41,832 nucleotides of DNA, from assembly GCA_904398315.1 (NCBI GenBank), contig CAJFPD010000002.1:1-41832 (forward strand), read 5' to 3'. Below are positions 24,050 to 32,523 of the stretch, in pieces. The notes beneath the pieces were generated by a model that was given only the letters and a program-made list of their open reading frames with translations, searched no databases and was not told the DNA's origin. Numbering within the stretch: the stretch's first letter is position 1; the number at the start of each line of letters is the position of its first letter. The stretch is from Candidatus Alangreenwoodia gallinarii (GTDB lineage: Bacteria > Bacillota > Clostridia > Peptostreptococcales > Anaerovoracaceae). The position numbers were made by a program, and so were the translations under genes.

Positions 24050-25882
24050 ATGTGCGGCATCGCAGGAGCCGTAAACCTGAGAGGAAAACTGAAAACAGAA
24101 GAGTGTCTGAGCGGGATGCTCCGCTCTCTGAAACGAAGGGGACCCGACGCATCGGGTATCCGTATGTTCGACTGCGCCCTCCTTTTTCACACCAGACTGG
24201 CGGTAGTCGACATCGAAAACGGCACGCAGCCCATGGAAGCGGAATACGGAGGTGAGCGCTACACCATCGTCTATAACGGAGAGCTCTACAATACGGAGGA
24301 AGTACGCCGGGAGCTGGCGGCGCTGGGCGAGACATTCACCGGACACAGCGATACGGAAGTGGTGCTGAAAGCCTACATCCGCTGGAAAAAAGACTGTCTT
24401 TCGCGTTTTAACGGAATTTTCGCCTTCGCCGTCTGGGAAAAGAAAGAGCACCGGCTCTTTTTCACCAGAGACCGCATGGGCGTCAAACCGTTTTTTTATT
24501 CCTTCCGAAACGGCACCTTCGTATTCGGGTCGGAGATCAAGGCTCTGCTGGAATATCCGGGCGTAGAACCGGTCATCGACAGAAACGGCATCGCGGAGCT
24601 TCTCTTCGTCGGTCCCGGAAGGACGCCGGGTTATGGCGTATTCCGCGATATTTCCGAGCTGAAGCCCGGTCAGTGCGGAAGCTTCTCCTCTGACGGCCTG
24701 CACATCGAAACGTACTGGAGGCTGAAGGACAGAGTTCACACCGACAGCTTTGAGGAAACAGCAGAACACATCCGTTTTCTCGTCACCGACGCCATCCGGC
24801 GCCAGCTGGTCAGCGACGTTCCGATCGGCACATTTCTGTCCGGAGGTCTGGATTCCAGCATCATCTCCGCTGTGGCCGCCAATTATTTCAGGGAACAGGG
24901 GGAACGGCTCGACACGTTTTCCGTCACCTATACCGACAATCAGAAATATTTCCGCACCAGCAGATTTCAGCCGACGACAGATGAGCCGTATATCCGCCTG
25001 ATGGCCGACTTTCTCGGTTCCAAACATCACACCTTCATCGTCGACAACGAACAGCTGGCCTTCGCGCTGAAGAGAGCCGTAGATGCCAGAGATCTGCCGG
25101 GCATGGCCGACGTGGATTCCTCTCTTCTTCTGTTCTGCGAAGAGATCCGCAGGCACGTGACGGTAGCCCTGTCCGGAGAATGCGCCGACGAGATCTTCGG
25201 CGGCTATCCCTGGTACCGTGACGAAAAGATACGGGCCGCGTACGGCTTTCCATGGGCTCAGTCCACGGATATGCGTCAGAAATTTCTGGCTCCGTCGCTG
25301 CGGACAAAAATCGACGGACATGCGGAAATCTCCGCCCGCTATGAAGCCACGCTGGCGGAGGTCGATAAAGCCGAAGGCCTTTCTCCGGTGGAATCCCGCC
25401 TGAGAGAAATGGTTCATATGAATATGTACTGGTTTATGCAGACGCTGCTTGACAGAAAAGACCGGATGTCGATGTACAGCGGCTTGGAAGTCCGGGTTCC
25501 GTTCTGTGACCACCGCATCGCGGAATACATGTACAGCGTGCCATGGGAGATGAAAGAATACCAGGGAATGGAAAAAGGTCTGCTGCGTTATGCGGTCAAA
25601 GGTCTGCTTCCGGAGGAAATCCGCACGCGGAAAAAAAGTCCGTATCCGAAAACACACAATCCTCAGTACACCGCTGTCGTCTCTTCCATGCTCCGCGAGA
25701 TCCTGGACGATACCGACGCGCCGATCTTCGGGCTGGTGGACCGCGATGCCCTGCTTGGTCTTTTAGGAGACGAATTCACACAGCCGTGGTACGGTCAGCT
25801 GATGACCGGCCCGCAGACGATGGCCTATATGATTCAGCTCAATTACTGGCTGGAAAAATACCGCGTCCGGATCGAGCTGTGA
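24050..25882 (+). CDS. asnB: glutamine-hydrolysing asparagine synthetase
   Basis: The 610-residue enzyme makes asparagine from aspartate, ATP and glutamine. The N-terminal nucleophile domain starts MCGIAGAV, Cys2 being the glutaminase nucleophile, with RLAVVDIENGTQPM and YNGELYN following. The synthetase domain has the ATP-pyrophosphatase loop FLSGGLDSSIISA and the later ALSGECADEIFGGYPW. Everything needed is present and the length is normal for the AsnB family; an insert around residues 300-330 (YTDNQKYFRTSRFQPTTDE) is usual in the anaerobe subgroup. GAAAGGAC precedes the ATG, and a small dyad lies upstream. It is a single-gene unit. Confidence 0.95.
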   Translation: MCGIAGAVNLRGKLKTEECLSGMLRSLKRRGPDASGIRMFDCALLFHTRLAVVDIENGTQPMEAEYGGERYTIVYNGELYNTEEVRRELAALGETFTGHSDTEVVLKAYIRWKKDCLSRFNGIFAFAVWEKKEHRLFFTRDRMGVKPFFYSFRNGTFVFGSEIKALLEYPGVEPVIDRNGIAELLFVGPGRTPGYGVFRDISELKPGQCGSFSSDGLHIETYWRLKDRVHTDSFEETAEHIRFLVTDAIRRQLVSDVPIGTFLSGGLDSSIISAVAANYFREQGERLDTFSVTYTDNQKYFRTSRFQPTTDEPYIRLMADFLGSKHHTFIVDNEQLAFALKRAVDARDLPGMADVDSSLLLFCEEIRRHVTVALSGECADEIFGGYPWYRDEKIRAAYGFPWAQSTDMRQKFLAPSLRTKIDGHAEISARYEATLAEVDKAEGLSPVESRLREMVHMNMYWFMQTLLDRKDRMSMYSGLEVRVPFCDHRIAEYMYSVPWEMKEYQGMEKGLLRYAVKGLLPEEIRTRKKSPYPKTHNPQYTAVVSSMLREILDDTDAPIFGLVDRDALLGLLGDEFTQPWYGQLMTGPQTMAYMIQLNYWLEKYRVRIEL

Positions 25883-25929
25883 TCCCGTGATTTTCCCGCT
25901 CTGAATCCTGCCTTCTTCCGCTTTTCAGC

Positions 25930-25990
25930 AAAAAAAATCTTCCCCAAGAGAACAGATACCGGATTTCAGTATCTGTTTCTTTGGGAAGAG
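25930..25990 (-). terminator. terminator for the acyl-CoA dehydrogenase gene
   Basis: A long stem, CTTCCCCAAGAGAACAGATAC against GTATCTGTTTCTTTGGGAAG with few mismatches, is followed by eight Ts when read leftward. It lies between the convergent asnB and acyl-CoA dehydrogenase genes. A second hairpin, AGAGCCGTGCTGCAG/CTGCAGCGCGGCTCT (26011-26051), stands between it and the dehydrogenase stop. Confidence 0.85.
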
Positions 25991-26088
25991 CAGCATACAT
26001 AAACTATATCAGAGCCGTGCTGCAGCGGAAAAAAGACTGCAGCGCGGCTCTCCGCCCCATATTCTTCACGGTTCAGACCGCTGCTTTT

Positions 26089-27618
26089 CTAAAACTTCCG
26101 ATCTTCCGTAATCCACTCAGGGAACCACCTGTAATGCTCTTTCGGATACGCCTTCTTCAGACCCGCATAGGTCGCCTTGACCAGCTTCACCTTACCGCTC
26201 TTTTTATCGCGCAAAATCATGACATCTCCCGATGCTTCCAGCGACTCGGAAGCCGACGCGATCTCCTCCTCCGTTCCGTCGAGATACCACTGAAGATCTC
26301 CGATTGTCATGTGAAGCGCCGGATTGACGCGGTAATCCTCGGCCAGCACGGCGAGGACATTTTCCTCCGATACCGGCAGCTTCTTCTCCACCTCGTCAAA
26401 GACGGGAACAGGTACACCGGTTTCCGGATCCGCAATACGGCGTGTCATTTCCAGATCCTCTTTCATCGTTTTGACGGCGGAACGGAACACCGTCATCCGG
26501 CAGGCTTCCACCGTTCCGCCCGCCACATGCTCCGTCTTGGAGACCTCGAAGATATTCTGTACCGGATAAAAGCGGTTTACGCCGTCGCCGCCCATGATCT
26601 GTGTGGCCTCTTCCGCCGACTTCAGCGCCATTTCCACGCCCATGCACTTGACAGAGCTGGCCTCGACGGTGATATCTTCTCCCTGATCCCACTGAAGAGC
26701 CGTATAGTAGACGGAATTTCTCAGGAAATTCAGACGCATGACGATATTGGCGATCTTGTCCTGGTTGGAAGGCATGTCCGCCGTCGTCTTTCCGAACTGG
26801 ACGCGGCGCTGTGCATAAGGGACGCACTGATTCAGCACGAGACGGATCCAGCCTACCGTGCCGGCTGCGATGTTTGTCCGCTCGAAATTGAGACCGGCCA
26901 TCATGATCTTCCAGCCCTCGCCTTCCTTTCCGATCCGGTCCGCTTCCGGCACGATCACATCGTCGAAATCCAGCGATCCGTTCTGAATGTTTTCAAATGC
27001 CAGAATCTCATTGATCTTCTCTGTCGTAAAACCCGGCGTTCCTTTTTTGATAATGAAAGCGGACAGATGACGGCGTTTCCTGTAGTCCTCCGGATCATCG
27101 CTGGTCCTGGCGTAAACAAAATACCGGTCTGCTACGCCTGCCGCCACGATAAAGCGTTTCTTGCCGTTCAGAACATAGTGATCGCCCTCTTTTTTCGCCG
27201 TAACGGATACACCTGCCGCATCGGTTCCCGCCGTCATCTCCGTGATAACTACCGCGCCCGTCTCTCCGGATGCGATTTCAGGCAGAAAACGTTTCTTCTG
27301 TTCTTCGGTGCCGTACTCTATAATCTGACGCAGACCGCCGTTCATATTTCCCACGACAATACGGCCTACACCCGGCATTCTCGCATTCAGTTCGTCTGCC
27401 AGGATGCAGGAACCGGTGGCGCCCAGTCCCAGTCCGCCGTATTCCTTCGGAATCGCCGCGCCGATATATCCTCTTCTGCCGATCTCCTCGAAAATATCCT
27501 TCGGAAATTCACGTGTCCAGCGCGTCACTGCCTCCCGGGCCGCAATCGTCTTCGTAAATTCGCTCACTTCCTTCTGAAATGCCTTCTGCTCCTCTGTCCA
27601 CCAGGGAAATGCTTTCAT
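26089..27618 (-). CDS. acyl-CoA dehydrogenase-like flavoprotein with C-terminal extension
   Basis: The 509-residue protein has the acyl-CoA dehydrogenase fold: an N-terminal helical part (IGAAIPKEYGGLGLG), the FAD/substrate strand segment VVITEMTAGTDAAG, LNGKKRFIVAAGVADRYFVYA and the C-terminal helices ending IMGGDGVNRFYPVQNIFEV. The usual catalytic glutamate of the Y-E-G-T-x-E motif is replaced; the segment reads AGGTVEACR. The alternative site used by isovaleryl-CoA dehydrogenase (E in R-E-A-F-G) reads RVQFGK. The base is therefore not obvious, and it may act on an unusual substrate. About 110 residues beyond the normal end form an extra domain rich in Glu and Lys. AAGGAG precedes the ATG. 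No electron-transfer flavoprotein genes are adjacent. Confidence 0.82.
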   Translation of the reverse strand: MKAFPWWTEEQKAFQKEVSEFTKTIAAREAVTRWTREFPKDIFEEIGRRGYIGAAIPKEYGGLGLGATGSCILADELNARMPGVGRIVVGNMNGGLRQIIEYGTEEQKKRFLPEIASGETGAVVITEMTAGTDAAGVSVTAKKEGDHYVLNGKKRFIVAAGVADRYFVYARTSDDPEDYRKRRHLSAFIIKKGTPGFTTEKINEILAFENIQNGSLDFDDVIVPEADRIGKEGEGWKIMMAGLNFERTNIAAGTVGWIRLVLNQCVPYAQRRVQFGKTTADMPSNQDKIANIVMRLNFLRNSVYYTALQWDQGEDITVEASSVKCMGVEMALKSAEEATQIMGGDGVNRFYPVQNIFEVSKTEHVAGGTVEACRMTVFRSAVKTMKEDLEMTRRIADPETGVPVPVFDEVEKKLPVSEENVLAVLAEDYRVNPALHMTIGDLQWYLDGTEEEIASASESLEASGDVMILRDKKSGKVKLVKATYAGLKKAYPKEHYRWFPEWITEDRKF

Positions 27619-27832
27619 CCGATGCTCCTTTCCGGACGCAGTATGTCGGAAAAACGGCCGTTTCCCGTTCTCTGCCTTCCGGCACAGAATTCCGTACCGG
27701 CAGGGAATCCCGCGCCGCAGGACGTCAGACGCCGCATGCCGGGATCCCGTTTTACGGAAAAAGCGAACCGCATCTTACATAGTACGTCATACATGTAATA
27801 CGCTTCAAATACTTCAATTTTATGTTATATCT

Positions 27833-27862
27833 ATTATAGTGAATTTTTTGAGCCGATACAAT
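27833..27862 (-). promoter_or_regulatory. promoter of the acyl-CoA dehydrogenase gene
   Basis: Reading leftward, TTGTAT (27862-27857), an 18-base spacer and TATAAT (27838-27833) form a plausible promoter that would give a leader of about 210 bases. Confidence 0.55.
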
Positions 27863-27933
27863 CCCTTTCCAGAAAATTCCGTCATTTTACACATGTATCC
27901 TGCTCTGCCCCGGCGGACAGAATCGCCTGCAGA

Positions 27934-27974
27934 AAAACGGAAAGCGGAAGACCGCTTTCCGTCTTCCGCTTTCC
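27934..27974 (-). terminator. terminator of the dockerin protease gene
   Basis: Leftward, a perfect 14-bp stem GGAAAGCGGAAGAC/GTCTTCCGCTTTCC with an 8-base loop (27974-27939) is followed by GTTTTTC. It lies 43 bases after the protease stop codon. Confidence 0.85.
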
Positions 27975-28016
27975 TGCCTCTCAGCCGGTTCCGATGTACA
28001 TCCGACACGCGTAACG

Positions 28017-31000
28017 TTATATATGCATCAGCAGTATGATCAGATCTTCGATATCGATCTTTCCGTTTCCGTCCAGATCGCATCCGGAAGCTTCTGTCCA
28101 GTCCGCAGAGCCGGTATTCCGCTGATAGAACAGCTGCGCATAGGTGATATCCAGAAGATTCACGCTGCCGTCCCCGTTCAGATCATAGACGGCCGTCTGC
28201 GGATCTTCCGTTACGGTCACCTCTGCGCTGTCCTGTCCCATTTCCGATTTCAGCAGCACGGCTTTGCCGGACGCATCATATCCTGCCACGGTGATACCGG
28301 TCAGACGAATGCCGGCGGAGCCGCCGCTCTTTTCCGTCTCAAACTGAATCCGGGCGATATCTGTCAGCGCTTTCTTCGTCAGGCAGCCGCCCGCACCGTC
28401 CTTCAGATAGCTAAGGCCGGCGGTTCCCGTATTTTCCTCCCACTTCACGCCGAGAGAGGTAAATCCGTTTTTCCCTTCCAGGCTGCTGTAAGCCAGATCC
28501 TCGTCCTTCTCAAAGGTAAAAGCAACGGTAGCCACCCGCTCCATGTTTTCCAGCTGAAAGTCGAAAGGCAGCTTTTCTCCCGGCCGTACGGAGGAAGCAG
28601 GAGCGGATACGGAGGCGATCACGCTGCCGGAAGCGCTCTGCCGCTCCGTTACCGTCACGCGGCAGGATGCCGTGAGACCGTTTACCGTCTCTGCCGTCAC
28701 TGTCGCGGTTCCTGCTTTTTTAGCTTCGATCCTTCCGCTGTTATCTGCCGTCACGACGCTGCTGTCGGAGCTTTTCCACGTCACTGTTCTGTTTGAGGCA
28801 TTCTGCGGAAGAACTGTCGCGGACAGTGAAACTGACGTTCCCTCGTCCATACGGATCTCCGTTCTATTGAGGCTGACGGATTCCGGATAGATGATCTCCG
28901 CGCCGTCGAGAGAATAGTAATCGGAAATATACTGATTTCCCGCATAGTCGATCAGAGCGATTTTTGCCTGAGATAATCCTTTAAATGCGGGATCGCTCAG
29001 ATCAAAGACGAGTTTTGAAGTTTCTCCGGCTTCCGAAGCTTCCGGTTCCACATATTCCGTAATCGGCGACGTTCCCGTAGCCGTTGCACAGGCCGCCTGA
29101 ATATAGTGATTGTCTCTTACTTCCACGATCCACTCTGATCCCTGTACCGTGCTCGATATCACTTCCGGCTGTACACTGTCGATGACGATCGGAAATTCAA
29201 TCGTCTGCACATTTCCGTCATTTTCCGCGGAAACTTTATAGACATAATTTCCGTCCGCAAGAGCTTCATTCCAGTAATCATACGGTGTCCAGCCTTCAAG
29301 AGCCATCGGCGTATAGTAAGCTTCTCCGTTGAGGAATGTCTTCTGCACATTTTTTTCCGTCTCTTCATAAACCTGTTCTCCGTCGCTGTCCTCTACAGAG
29401 AAAGTCAGTGTCTCCACATTCCGGAGCAGCGAGAGTACCGCCGTCACATTTTTCGACCGGTCGCCTCCCTGAATGGCGATTTTTTTCTCGTCATAATCAT
29501 CTGCCCCTGCGATATAGATATTATGCCCGAGAATATATCCGCCTCCGTCGGAATTCCGGAACTGTCCCAGTTCGGTCTCATACATGGAAGCCGTTTCATC
29601 ATCATATATATCAGAGTCAAAGACCGGAATATCCGACAGATCACCGTAATATCCCATAAACGGAGCGGAAAGTGCCGGCTCACCGTCCGTCACCGGAGTC
29701 AGAGTCAGGAATCCTTCCACATAGATTCCGTTCGTAAAGTCATCCTTCAGATTTTGTTTTCCTTTTTCCGTAAGCTCAATGCTGACAGGAATCGCTGTAC
29801 TTCCGCCCGCTGACACAGTGATATTTTCCGGCGCTGACACGCGCACTTCCTCTTCGCCAAGAATTCTGGAAGACTGGGACATATAAACTTCGCCGTCTTC
29901 CGTGACGGTATCCTCCGTCAGAACAGTCACACTGACATCGTAGGATATATCCCCTTCCCTGTTCAACGAAACCGCCTGCATTTCAAAAGAATATTTCCCC
30001 GTCTCATCCGCGCCGAGTTCTGCCTTCGGTCTTCCTCCGCTGCCGTTCAGAAGGTACGCTCCGCTCGTCACGGCGCGGTCAAGCTGCACCAGGCCGGCTC
30101 CCTGTTTTCTCGGAGAATAGAGATGATCGCCCGAATCCTTAAGAGGAACAGCTGTACTCATCATCAGCGCATTGGCGATTTCCATTCTCTGTACGGCCGT
30201 CATCGACAGTCCGCCGTCTTGTTCCATAAGATACTGATTCATCACGGCAGAGGCCCCCGCCATATGAGGAGAAGCCATCGACGTTCCGCTCATGTTGCCG
30301 TAAGTACCGCCCGGAAGCGTCGAGTAAATATCCCCGCCCGGCGCCGTAATCTCCGGCTTCAGTAAAAGATCAAGCGTTGTGCCCCAGGAGGAGAAATCGC
30401 TCATTTTTCCGCTCGAAGCATCTGTGAATTTGCCGATAAACTCACCGCTGACAGTTACTTCTTTTACTTCTTCTTTCCGCATCCGTTCTCCGTTTTCCCG
30501 GCTGATGAAGACAGAAGGAATCCGTCCTCCCGTCTGCATACTCACCAGCTCACCGGAGGTATTGTCGTAGACGATCATGGCTGCCGCGCCGTGTTCCGCA
30601 GCATGTGCCTCTTTTTGTATAAAACTCAGCGGCTCTCCGTTTTCTTCGCCGCCCCGCTGAATCAGCGCGATCTTTCCGTTCACATCCTTTCCGGAGAAAT
30701 CGGATGCCGCTCCGACTCCGCAGTCCACGTATTCCCATGTGCCATCCAGAGAGATCAGCTGATCTTTTTCCGACTCCGCAGGGTCATTATACCGGATTTC
30801 AAGATCCCCCACTTTAAAGTAGACTGACGTGCTCACTGTGTTATTCATGCTGGCTACGGAAACGGCAGCTTCATACGTAGACGGAGAACCTACGATTCCG
30901 TTGTCCGGCTCGTCTGCTTTCGGCAGATCATTGCCTGCGATATTCTGATATGCAGAGCTGTATTCGTTGCCTGCCGCACAGTAAAGTCCGATTCCTGCCT

Positions 31001-32066
31001 CTTCCACACGCTGATAGACTTCTCTCATCGCTTTATCGGAAGCTTCGGAAAATCCTGCCGGCGAACCCAGACTCATATTGATTGCGTCAGCTCCCAGCTT
31101 GACAGAATCATCGAGAGCCGCCAGGATATCACTGTCGTAAGCTCCGCCCGTATCATCGCCGAAGACCTTCATAATAAACAGCTGTGCGTCCGGCGCCACT
31201 CCCGTAACGACTCCGCCGCTGTTTGCGCCGACGATTCCGGCTACATGTGTACCGTGCGACTCCACATCGGAGACATTGTAATCTGTATCAGCGTAGTCGT
31301 AGGCAAACGGAACCTTTGCATTCTTATAAAGAACATCCACACTCAGCTTACCGACAGTCAGCCTGTTGTTATCCAGCAGTTCCTCAATGTCATTCTTCGA
31401 ATATTTCGGGCCGTTGACCTGTGCAGCAAACGCTTCGTGTTCAAGATCAAGCCCCGTGTCGAGAATCGCAACCGCCATATTTTTTCCCGTATACTGCTCC
31501 GAATGTACGATATCACCTCCGATACCGGGAACACTTTCTGACAGTTTCGTCCCGTTTTCCGGAGGATCGGTATACTCATGGAATCCTGAAACAAACGCAT
31601 TCTTCACTCCGTCCATACTGCGGATTCCGTCCAGATCTCCGTAAGCCGCCTCCACGCAGAAACCGTTCATGACGACGGAATATTCTCTTTCAATTTCGAC
31701 GTCCATATTACTGCGAGTCAGCTCCCTGCGAAAAAGCTGCCGGTTTTCCGAAGCGGCACGCTGCAGTTCTTTTGCTCTGTCTGTCTCAAAAAATTCCGTA
31801 ACAGAACTGCTGCCGGAAGTTGCCGAAACCACATAGGATAAAAGAGGCTTTTCCTCCAGCTCCACGATAATCTTTACCCGTTCCTCCGGCGACATCCTGT
31901 CGCTTCTTCTGACGGAATCTCCGGCCGGAACAAACAGCGTATTTTTTTCCGGCGTTCCTGTCTCTGCAGACTCTTCCGCCGCACAGGACGGCAGCTGCAC
32001 CGCAGAAAACAGCAGACAGCAAGACAGTGTCAGAGCGGTAAAACGCCTGAAATGTGATATAGCCAT
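28017..32066 (-). CDS. secreted subtilisin-like (S8) protease with Big_2, cohesin-like and dockerin domains
   Basis: A signal peptide (FTALTLSCCLLFSAVQLPSC) leads to an S8 protease. Counting from the upstream-most ATG at 32141, the triad is Asp228 (AILDTGLDLEHEAF), His296 (SHGTHVAG) and Ser621 (SGTSMASPHMAG), with Asn392 in AAGNE. A PA domain is inserted before the Ser (about 450-570), as in lactocepin-like cell-envelope proteases. Fn3-like beta domains follow (about 690-1130), then a bacterial Ig-like Big_2 domain (about 1145-1225) and a cohesin-like beta-sandwich (about 1230-1315). A type I dockerin closes the protein, with two calcium loops, DLNGDGSVNLLD and DLDGNGKIDIED (1320-1374). I prefer the ATG at 32066 since it gives a normal signal peptide; 32102 is another choice. 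The dockerin suggests docking onto the SLH-cohesin protein encoded at 36.9 kb. Confidence 0.93.
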   Translation of the reverse strand: MAISHFRRFTALTLSCCLLFSAVQLPSCAAEESAETGTPEKNTLFVPAGDSVRRSDRMSPEERVKIIVELEEKPLLSYVVSATSGSSSVTEFFETDRAKELQRAASENRQLFRRELTRSNMDVEIEREYSVVMNGFCVEAAYGDLDGIRSMDGVKNAFVSGFHEYTDPPENGTKLSESVPGIGGDIVHSEQYTGKNMAVAILDTGLDLEHEAFAAQVNGPKYSKNDIEELLDNNRLTVGKLSVDVLYKNAKVPFAYDYADTDYNVSDVESHGTHVAGIVGANSGGVVTGVAPDAQLFIMKVFGDDTGGAYDSDILAALDDSVKLGADAINMSLGSPAGFSEASDKAMREVYQRVEEAGIGLYCAAGNEYSSAYQNIAGNDLPKADEPDNGIVGSPSTYEAAVSVASMNNTVSTSVYFKVGDLEIRYNDPAESEKDQLISLDGTWEYVDCGVGAASDFSGKDVNGKIALIQRGGEENGEPLSFIQKEAHAAEHGAAAMIVYDNTSGELVSMQTGGRIPSVFISRENGERMRKEEVKEVTVSGEFIGKFTDASSGKMSDFSSWGTTLDLLLKPEITAPGGDIYSTLPGGTYGNMSGTSMASPHMAGASAVMNQYLMEQDGGLSMTAVQRMEIANALMMSTAVPLKDSGDHLYSPRKQGAGLVQLDRAVTSGAYLLNGSGGRPKAELGADETGKYSFEMQAVSLNREGDISYDVSVTVLTEDTVTEDGEVYMSQSSRILGEEEVRVSAPENITVSAGGSTAIPVSIELTEKGKQNLKDDFTNGIYVEGFLTLTPVTDGEPALSAPFMGYYGDLSDIPVFDSDIYDDETASMYETELGQFRNSDGGGYILGHNIYIAGADDYDEKKIAIQGGDRSKNVTAVLSLLRNVETLTFSVEDSDGEQVYEETEKNVQKTFLNGEAYYTPMALEGWTPYDYWNEALADGNYVYKVSAENDGNVQTIEFPIVIDSVQPEVISSTVQGSEWIVEVRDNHYIQAACATATGTSPITEYVEPEASEAGETSKLVFDLSDPAFKGLSQAKIALIDYAGNQYISDYYSLDGAEIIYPESVSLNRTEIRMDEGTSVSLSATVLPQNASNRTVTWKSSDSSVVTADNSGRIEAKKAGTATVTAETVNGLTASCRVTVTERQSASGSVIASVSAPASSVRPGEKLPFDFQLENMERVATVAFTFEKDEDLAYSSLEGKNGFTSLGVKWEENTGTAGLSYLKDGAGGCLTKKALTDIARIQFETEKSGGSAGIRLTGITVAGYDASGKAVLLKSEMGQDSAEVTVTEDPQTAVYDLNGDGSVNLLDITYAQLFYQRNTGSADWTEASGCDLDGNGKIDIEDLIILLMHI

Positions 32067-32380
32067 CGTTTCTTTTTCTATCCTTTCCTGTTTACGCATC
32101 ATTCTTATCGATGCTTTCCGATCTGTCGTTCCTCTGTTCATTTGGTTAGGATAGGCTAACTTTAAGGCTCTTGAATGCTATCACAGATCCCCCGTCATTG
32201 TAAAGACATTTTTTCTCTTCTGTCCTGTGGAAAAAGGCGAATTTCCATTGAATTTCATGTGAAGGATACCTGAAATTCATGGGATCCTCACACTTTTCTC
32301 CCCCGTTTTCAGCTGATATTCTCTCTCAATAATGTAAATTTCCGTTGACAGTTTCCCCGCGGGCATGCAAGAATGAACTT

Positions 32381-32402
32381 GTTCATTTGGTAAAAGGCTG
32401 AC
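32381..32402 (+). repeat. second copy of a GTTCATTTGGT direct repeat
   Basis: GTTCATTTGGTAAAAGGCTGAC here resembles the copy at 32136-32160, which reads GTTCATTTGGTtaggatAGGCTAAC with a few extra central bases. Both copies have the same orientation and lie near the two ends of the intergenic region. Confidence 0.5.
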
Positions 32403-32443
32403 GGAAAGGAAGACTGCCGTGTGCCCTTTTTTTCAGGGGTTAG

Positions 32444-32457
32444 TTAGTTTAAACTAA
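32444..32457. promoter_or_regulatory. 14-bp perfect palindrome, candidate operator
   Basis: TTAGTTTAAACTAA is fully self-complementary and lies 67 bases before the first LRR gene. A half-copy, CTAAACTAA, stands next to that gene's ribosome site, and a similar TTTAGTTTAAA occurs upstream of modB near 21200. Confidence 0.5.
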
Positions 32458-32523
32458 TCCGCAGCAGTCTGTCTTCGTTATCACTCGTTCGTTTTGTCAT
32501 GCTAAACTAAAGGAGGAATTTTC

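Larger units (their letters stand above)
27619..28016. other. intergenic region with one promoter and one terminator
   Basis: Besides the two features listed separately (the promoter at 27833-27862 and the protease terminator at 27934-27974), the interval 27640-27780 holds a GC-rich leader of the acyl-CoA dehydrogenase with several short inverted repeats (for example CCGGTAC/GTGCCGG and CGGGATCCCG). No gene is seen in either strand. Confidence 0.5.
32142..32523. promoter_or_regulatory. shared divergent control region of the dockerin genes
   Basis: This gap separates the protease gene (leftward) from the LRR/anchor operon (rightward). GTTCATTTGGT occurs at 32136-32146 and again at 32381-32391, in both cases continuing into a GGCT(A/G)AC block. 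GTTAG/CTAAC flank the first copy's end (32145-32160). A perfect 14-bp palindrome TTAGTTTAAACTAA lies at 32444-32457, and a related CTAAACTAA at 32502-32510 runs into the AGGAGG of the first LRR gene. An imperfect hairpin GTGAAGGAT/ATCCTCAC is near 32262-32292. No convincing -35/-10 pair was picked out. The repeats look like regulator sites for joint control. Confidence 0.5.

Noticed and set aside
23873-25657. A 594-codon minus-strand open frame opposite asnB
   Set aside because: It is antisense to a full asparagine synthetase with all catalytic motifs; long antisense frames arise from the codon bias here.
25981-27798. A 605-codon plus-strand open frame opposite the acyl-CoA dehydrogenase
   Set aside because: No domain or ribosome site fits; it is an antisense shadow of a gene with clear family motifs.
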